DNA of 64,000 nucleotides, taken from positions 186,001-250,000 of the forward strand of contig JBFLZC010000003.1 of the NCBI GenBank assembly GCA_040756375.1. The letters run 5' to 3'. The translations under genes and the position numbers were made by a program. Numbering within the stretch: the first letter of the stretch is position 1; each line of letters opens with the position of its first letter. The DNA comes from VGSG01 sp040756375 (GTDB taxonomy: Bacteria; Desulfobacterota; Desulfomonilia; Desulfomonilales; Desulfomonilaceae). The notes beneath the pieces were generated by a model. The model ran no database searches. It was not told the DNA's origin and saw nothing but the letters and a program-made list of their open reading frames with translations. Below are positions 59,041 through 64,000 of this stretch, in pieces.

Positions 59041-59673
59041 TCAGAAGTCTTTTGCGAGTTGCTCGGCTTTCTCCTTGACCTTCTCTGCTTGCTCCTTGGC
59101 AAAGTCCGGGCCCTTCAGCAACGTGGGTTCCACAACAAGCTTCCGTATGTCCGTGAATCCTATGAAACCCAGAATGACCTCCAGATATTTGGTCTGGAGA
59201 TCGTACATTTCCCACGGTGTCCCCGAAGGGTACTCGCCTCCCCTTGCGTACACTATCATGATCGGCTTGCCGGTTACCAACCCTGTGTATCCCTCCTCCG
59301 GCGAGTAATTGAACGTGTACGTGGGCTGCACAAGGATGTCGATGTAGTGTTTCAACCTATAGGGAATGCCGAAATTCCACATGGGTGTGGCGATCACATA
59401 TTTGTCCGCGGATTTGAATTCCTCGATAGTTCGTTCGACTTCGCGCCATGCCTGGAGCTGTTCTTCCGTATGCTTCAACCCATGCAAGATCACATACTTA
59501 GATTCGATGACCAGCCCATCGAACTCGGGGAATTGCGTCTTGAACAGATCCAGGGTGACGATCTCATCACCGGGATGAGATTCCTGGTATGCACGCACAA
59601 AAGAATCGGCCGCGCTCACTGAGTAAGAGCGCTCGCCTCTGGGAGAAGCTTTAATATAGAGAAGTTTGCTCAT
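59041..59673 (-). CDS. azoR: FMN-dependent NADH-azoreductase / quinone reductase
   Basis: A 210-residue flavodoxin-fold oxidoreductase. FMN-binding motifs are LLYIKASPRGERSYS and PMWNFGIPYRLKHYIDI, and VYARGGEYPSG is also typical of AzoR. It reduces quinones or azo compounds with NADH. ATG 59673 is preceded by GGAAGAG. It is divergent from the TPR gene at 59993, with no gene in the 319-base gap between the two starts. Confidence 0.82.
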   Translation of the reverse strand: MSKLLYIKASPRGERSYSVSAADSFVRAYQESHPGDEIVTLDLFKTQFPEFDGLVIESKYVILHGLKHTEEQLQAWREVERTIEEFKSADKYVIATPMWNFGIPYRLKHYIDILVQPTYTFNYSPEEGYTGLVTGKPIMIVYARGGEYPSGTPWEMYDLQTKYLEVILGFIGFTDIRKLVVEPTLLKGPDFAKEQAEKVKEKAEQLAKDF

Positions 59674-59923
59674 GCTCTTCCAGCTCCCTTCCCGCATCCC
59701 CGGGGGCCGTTAGCCGACCCATCGGTTGGGTGTTTCGCGAGGTCCCCAGGTAGCATTTGCCCATTTATCTAAGCATCGTTCGCGCGATTCGCAAGATCTG
59801 CAAAGGGAACAAACGCGTGGATGGAGCTGTCTTTGAGTGTCAGGGAGTGCGCGCACACGTGAGTTGGGCGGCGGGCTGTGGTGAGTTTTTCGATAACAAA
59901 AAATCGTATGATTCACATTGAAG

Positions 59924-59953
59924 TAGACAATTTCCCTCATGTTGTGGTAACAT
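59924..59953 (+). promoter_or_regulatory. Promoter of the TPR operon
   Basis: TAGACA (59924-59929), 18 bases, then TAACAT (59948-59953) with an extended -10 TGG directly before it. It lies 40 bases upstream of the chosen TPR start. Confidence 0.5.
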
Positions 59954-59992
59954 GAAATCGCGCAGATGCCTGTCAAAAAGAAGGTTTTTGAA

Positions 59993-61474
59993 ATGCGGCC
60001 GACAATAGTTGTCGCAGTTGCGGTCAGCCTGATTCTCGCTTTCGTGGCCCCGGGCCCTGCGAGGTCGCAGGCAGTTCCGAACCCGGTTGAGAAGGCAAAA
60101 CAGGCGTACAGGACCGGCGACTACGCCAATGCGGTAAAGGAATATACTCGGGCTATCCAGTCGGGGCCTGCCGGCGCAGACATTTTCTTTCGGCGAGGGC
60201 TCGCGTACGAGGCTCAAGGCAAATTTGCCGACGCAATCAGCGATTATAGTCGCGCCATAGGACTGGATGCATCGCTCGATACCGCGTACAACAACCGGGG
60301 GAGCGTGTACTACAAGCAGGGCGACAACGACCGAGCTATAAAGGATTTCGATAAGGCTATCGAAATGAATCCTTCTAATGCGCTCGCCTATTACAACCGC
60401 GCGAATGCTTATTATCGAAAGGGTGAGTTGGATAAAGCCGTTTCCGATTACTCCCGATCTGTGGAACTCGACCCGTCCGATGCGGACGCGTACAACAATA
60501 GGGGCTGGGCCTTACTCCAGAAGAACCAACCTGACAAGTCCATCAGCGACTTCTCGCGTGCGATAGAAATTAATCCTCGTTACTCATTGGCCTACTACAA
60601 CCGCGGGAATGCGCTGCTTCAGAAAGGAGATCCTCAGAATTCCGTGAGGGATTTCTCCAAGGCTATCGACCTGAACCCGGAGTATGCTCTGGCATACTTC
60701 AAACGCGGCAACGCCCGCGCCCAACTGGAAAGTCTGGAAGAGGCTATTGAGGATTACAACCACGCGGTTCGTATGAATCCCAGTTATGCCGACGTGTATA
60801 ACAATCGGGGGTGGGTGTTCTTTAAGAAGGGCAATTTCGCGCAGGCGCTCCGAGACGTGAGCAAGGCGCTATCCCTCGACCCCCGGCTCGTTCGCGCATA
60901 CATCAATCGCGGCTGGATATATCAGAGCCAGGATAATTGGGTGAAGGCGATCCAGGACTACTCTGCCGCGCTCGCGTTCGACGAAAAGCAGGCCGCGCTC
61001 TACGCATACCGTGGCCTCTGCTACCTGAACACTAACGACGAGAGCAATGCCCTTCCAGATCTGGACCGAGCTGTCAGCCTGAATTACGACGACCCCGAGG
61101 TGATCTTGCTCCTGGGTGCCTTGAAAGAAAAGTCAGGAGATTATGACAGGGCAATCAGCCTTTTCACAGGCTATGTGAAACAGGAGCCGAACGATGCTCG
61201 CGGCCATTTTGAGCTTGGTGTAGCACTGGGCAAAGCGGGCCGTCTCCTGGAGTCGGCTCGGGAGCTGAGCAAAGCCATAGAGATCGACCCTCGCCACAGG
61301 GAGGCTTATTTCGAGCGCGCAATCGTGTACGAGTTCCTCGGTGACACCCAAAGGGCACGGGGCGATCTCAGTGCGGCCTTGAATTTGCCCGAACCCGAAA
61401 CCAAGCCCGAGACTCGTTTGCTGAGGGAGCCTGTAAGCACCGCACATGTCCGGGAGATTCTGTCTTCGCGGTAA
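59993..61474 (+). CDS. Exported TPR-repeat protein
   Basis: A 493-residue protein with a signal peptide (MRPTIVVAVAVSLILAFVAP) followed by about twelve tetratricopeptide repeats, recognised by the 34-residue period of AYNNRG, AYYNRAN and ALAYF-type helices with the Asn-Arg-Gly and Ala-Ile-Asp-Asp pattern. TPR arrays bind partner proteins or peptides. ATG 59993 follows GAAGG; ATG 59966 is possible. It has close structural kinship with the next gene. Confidence 0.85.
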   Translation: MRPTIVVAVAVSLILAFVAPGPARSQAVPNPVEKAKQAYRTGDYANAVKEYTRAIQSGPAGADIFFRRGLAYEAQGKFADAISDYSRAIGLDASLDTAYNNRGSVYYKQGDNDRAIKDFDKAIEMNPSNALAYYNRANAYYRKGELDKAVSDYSRSVELDPSDADAYNNRGWALLQKNQPDKSISDFSRAIEINPRYSLAYYNRGNALLQKGDPQNSVRDFSKAIDLNPEYALAYFKRGNARAQLESLEEAIEDYNHAVRMNPSYADVYNNRGWVFFKKGNFAQALRDVSKALSLDPRLVRAYINRGWIYQSQDNWVKAIQDYSAALAFDEKQAALYAYRGLCYLNTNDESNALPDLDRAVSLNYDDPEVILLLGALKEKSGDYDRAISLFTGYVKQEPNDARGHFELGVALGKAGRLLESARELSKAIEIDPRHREAYFERAIVYEFLGDTQRARGDLSAALNLPEPETKPETRLLREPVSTAHVREILSSR

Positions 61475-61558
61475 CGCCTGCGTGGTGAGCTGTCGACGGA
61501 AACAAGCCGAAGTTTTTGAGCCGGTTTCCGTCACGAGTTCGATCCAACGGATTCCTGT

Positions 61559-63145
61559 ATGCAGTCATCAAATTCGCTGCCTTGCAGAATATTCGTCATC
61601 GTTTTGGCCATTCCCCTTGTGCTCGTGTTGATCAGTGGGTTCCACGAGGGGCTCTGGGGGGCTGAAACAGCCTCCTCGCTCTATGCCGAGGCGGTTGAAG
61701 CCCACTGGAAGTGGAACCTGGATAAAGCGATACGGCTATACACCCGTGTGGTGGCTTTGGAACCCAATCACGCGCGGGCATACTTCAATCGAGGCGTCGC
61801 GTACCGCTCTAAACAAGATTTTGACCGCGCCCTAGCCGATTTCGAAAAAGCTCTCGCCATTGATCCTCGCATCGTGGATGCGCTTTACGGTCGCGGCCTC
61901 ATATACCTTTCCAAGAAGAGCCCCCAGAAAGCTCTCGACGACATGAACCAGGTCCTTGAGCATCAGCCGAAGCATGAGGGAGCTATTCGGGCTCGAGGCG
62001 AAGCTTTTGTTGCGCTGGGACAATTCCAGAACGCGCTGCAGGATTTCAATCAAGCCCTGGATTTGTTTCCTCAAGACAGCGAGGTCTATTACCTTCGCGG
62101 ACTGGCGTACGACAAACTCGATGAAAAAGCCAAAGCCAAGGCTGACTACGAAAAGACGCTCCAGTTGAACCCGAAACACGCTTTCGCGCTCTTTCAACTG
62201 GGGAACCTCGCTTTGGCGGAAGGAACTGGCCAAAACGCGATCAGCCTGTACGACAGGGCCATTAACCTGAACCCCGGCTTTACCAGAGCCTTCAACAACA
62301 GAGGCTGGGCAAAAGCCCTCGCGGGAGACCTGGACGGAGCTCTGGCCGATCTCGACCGGACGCTGGAACTGGACCCGAAATTCGTGCAGGCGCTGAAGAA
62401 TCGGGTCTGGGTCTATGAAAAGCTGGAGAGGTACGAACCGGCTCTGGCTGATTACAAACGCCTTTCAGACCTGCAAGTGTCCGATGCCAAATTGGACGCG
62501 GGACGAGGCGCGGTCCTGTTGAAGCTGGGCAACGCTGAAGGCGCGGTGCAGGCATTCGACCAGGCCCTGAAAGCCGAGCCTGGTTCACTGGAGATCCTGA
62601 GCCTCAGAGGAGATGCCCGAATCAAGGCCAAGCAGTACGATGAAGCGATCAAAGACTTCACCCGCGTGCTGGCCGCGGAGCCTGACAATGTGGAGGCTTT
62701 GATTCAGAGAGGAACCGCATACGCGGCAAAGAAGATTTATCATAAGGCCGCGGATGACTTTGCTCGTGCTGTAAGGCTCGATCCCTCGGTTGCAACACCG
62801 GACATGTATTACGCCGCGGGGCTCGCGGCCATTGTGAGGGGCGATTTCGGTGGTGCTATCCAAGACCTCTCGCGGGTAATCAAGCTCAGGCCGACCGATG
62901 GCCTCGCCTACGCCAACCGAGGCGTCAGCTACAAAGCCACCAAGCAATATGACGCGGCAGCAGAGGATTTCCGTCGCGCACTCACCCTGTTGCAAGATAA
63001 GTCCCGGTTAAACACGGTGCGCGGGCTGCTCGCGGAAACGGAGAAGCTCTCGCGTGAAGCAGCAAGAGATCGGGTGTCTCAGGCAGATCGAAACAAAGGC
63101 TCCAACACTAATCCTCCAGAGCAGGAGGAGCGCCGGTTCTGGTAA
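61559..63145 (+). CDS. Exported TPR-repeat protein
   Basis: A 528-residue protein with an N-terminal signal or anchor (FVIVLAIPLVLVLISGF) and about twelve TPR repeats, including HARAYFNRGVAYRSKQDFDR and TRAFNNRGWAKALAGDLD. The last 40 residues are charged and likely disordered. It begins 84 bases after the first TPR gene and looks like a related but diverged copy. It probably acts as an envelope scaffold. Confidence 0.85.
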   Translation: MQSSNSLPCRIFVIVLAIPLVLVLISGFHEGLWGAETASSLYAEAVEAHWKWNLDKAIRLYTRVVALEPNHARAYFNRGVAYRSKQDFDRALADFEKALAIDPRIVDALYGRGLIYLSKKSPQKALDDMNQVLEHQPKHEGAIRARGEAFVALGQFQNALQDFNQALDLFPQDSEVYYLRGLAYDKLDEKAKAKADYEKTLQLNPKHAFALFQLGNLALAEGTGQNAISLYDRAINLNPGFTRAFNNRGWAKALAGDLDGALADLDRTLELDPKFVQALKNRVWVYEKLERYEPALADYKRLSDLQVSDAKLDAGRGAVLLKLGNAEGAVQAFDQALKAEPGSLEILSLRGDARIKAKQYDEAIKDFTRVLAAEPDNVEALIQRGTAYAAKKIYHKAADDFARAVRLDPSVATPDMYYAAGLAAIVRGDFGGAIQDLSRVIKLRPTDGLAYANRGVSYKATKQYDAAAEDFRRALTLLQDKSRLNTVRGLLAETEKLSREAARDRVSQADRNKGSNTNPPEQEERRFW

Positions 63146-63246
63146 GGAACTCCCTGCACTCTCGCCGTGATTTCTCTCACGACACAAATCGTTTATATTC
63201 AACCTGCCTTAATGGTCTATCAATCCTCAGCCAAGATGTGCCGCCC

Positions 63247-64000
63247 ATGTGGAGACTTATTGGCGCAAAAGCTGGTCTTCCGTTACTCCTGGTGGTGGTT
63301 CTGTTGCCTGCGGCCTATGGTCTCGCGAAGGGGTATACGTACTTTGACGCTGTGAAAGAGGGCTCGATCCAGGATGTAAGAAGGCTCTTGGAGCAAGGAC
63401 ATGACGTGAATGCCCGCGATCCGGAGCAGCGTACCGCGCTGATCTGGGCGGCAGCAGGCGGTCACCAGGAAATGGCTGAGCTGCTCCTGAATTTCGGCGC
63501 TGATGTGAACGGCGCCGTCGCGTTCGGTCAAACGCCGCTTATGGCTGCGGTCATGGGCGGGCATCTGTCAATGGCAGAATTCCTTCTGTCGCGAGGGGCA
63601 GACCCTAAGATACAAACGCAATCGGGAACAAGCGCGGTCTTACAGGCTGCCGTGCGGGATCGAATCGACTTATTGAAACTCCTCCTGGAACACGGGGCTG
63701 AGCTCGACGTCCGGGACAATCATGGAATAACCGCGCTGCTCGGGGCCTGCCACTACGGTCGAACGGAAACTGTCCGATTTCTCCTGGACCGCGGCGCGGA
63801 CGCGAACGCGGTGACAGATGCGCAAAGCACTCCTTTGCACTGGGCCGCGTACCGAGGCCATACGGAGATAGTGAAGCTTCTCCTCGAAAGAAAGGCTGAT
63901 TCCGACCGTCGGGACAAATATAAGAGGACGCCGCTCCTGTGGACATGTTTTACCAGAGCGATAGAATCGGCCCGGCTCCTGCTGGATGCCGGCGCACAGG
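63247..64000 (+). CDS. Exported ankyrin-repeat protein (partial)
   Basis: A frame from ATG 63247 runs open to the window end (251 codons). After a hydrophobic leader (LPLLLVVVLLPAAYGLA) come at least six ankyrin repeats of about 33 residues with the RTALIWAAAGGHQEMAELLL and STPLHWAAYRGHTEIVKLLL pattern. The C-terminus is missing. It starts 102 bases after the second TPR gene, so three repeat-protein genes are clustered here. The ribosome-binding site is weak. Confidence 0.8.
   Translation, partial: MWRLIGAKAGLPLLLVVVLLPAAYGLAKGYTYFDAVKEGSIQDVRRLLEQGHDVNARDPEQRTALIWAAAGGHQEMAELLLNFGADVNGAVAFGQTPLMAAVMGGHLSMAEFLLSRGADPKIQTQSGTSAVLQAAVRDRIDLLKLLLEHGAELDVRDNHGITALLGACHYGRTETVRFLLDRGADANAVTDAQSTPLHWAAYRGHTEIVKLLLERKADSDRRDKYKRTPLLWTCFTRAIESARLLLDAGAQ

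Overview
The window reads like the chromosome of an anaerobic, heterotrophic deltaproteobacterium-type organism (Desulfobacterota, Desulfomonile- or Syntrophobacter-like). This is an inference from gene content: several LCAD/IVD-type acyl-CoA dehydrogenases under TetR control, a LIV-type importer with a built-in acyl-CoA ligase, an arylsulfatase with a Cys-x-Ala-x-Arg maturation motif, and many short palindromic interspersed repeats. No rRNA, tRNA, CRISPR array or complete insertion sequence was seen. DNA is moderately GC-rich throughout.

Region 1 (1-16864) is devoted to acid uptake and beta-oxidation. It starts with a MaoC hydratase, an SCP2 protein and an acyl-CoA dehydrogenase. A TetR gene follows, divergent from a ferredoxin / acyl-CoA dehydrogenase / periplasmic binding protein operon whose promoter carries an operator-like palindrome. 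Next come a second TetR gene with its own palindrome, two Tat-exported hydrolases (amidohydrolase and metallo-beta-lactamase fold), a second, paralogous binding protein, and then livG-livF-acyl-CoA synthetase-livM-livH. The layout suggests that a compound is hydrolysed outside the cytoplasm, its acid product imported, CoA-activated and oxidised.

Region 2 (16861-25619, mostly minus strand) holds glycogen breakdown (glgP, glgX), a V4R-like sensor-type protein, a membrane-anchored SGNH hydrolase with a small zinc-ribbon protein, a small cysteine protein and a COG2159 amidohydrolase. Region 3 (25821-32441) is a second beta-oxidation operon: thiolase, FadB-type fusion, TetR, acyl-CoA dehydrogenase and a class III CoA transferase, with a TetR-type palindrome over its promoter. 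Region 4 (33181-39609) contains lipB followed by a complete 2-oxoacid (pyruvate-type) dehydrogenase operon: E1alpha, E1beta, E2 and E3.

Region 5 (39704-47480) is mixed housekeeping: pgpA, a histidine phosphatase, two methyltransferases, an M20 peptidase coupled to alanine dehydrogenase, and a DegP/HtrA protease. Region 6 (47719-52285) is a decayed glycan locus: an intact acetyltransferase, the two ends of a broken membrane glycosyltransferase, a fragment of a family 2 glycosyltransferase, and an intact opposite-strand GT-C-like membrane protein between the broken ends. Region 7 (52286-59673, minus strand) has an MFS transporter, a beta-barrel-like exported protein, a periplasmic HAD phosphatase, an arylsulfatase, the 3' remnant of a second barrel-type gene, a FemAB-like acyltransferase and an azoreductase-type flavoprotein. 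Region 8 (59993-64000) has two exported TPR-repeat proteins and an exported ankyrin-repeat protein cut by the window end.

Intergenic spacers hold at least five families of short palindromic repeats, several present as near-identical inverted copies kilobases apart.
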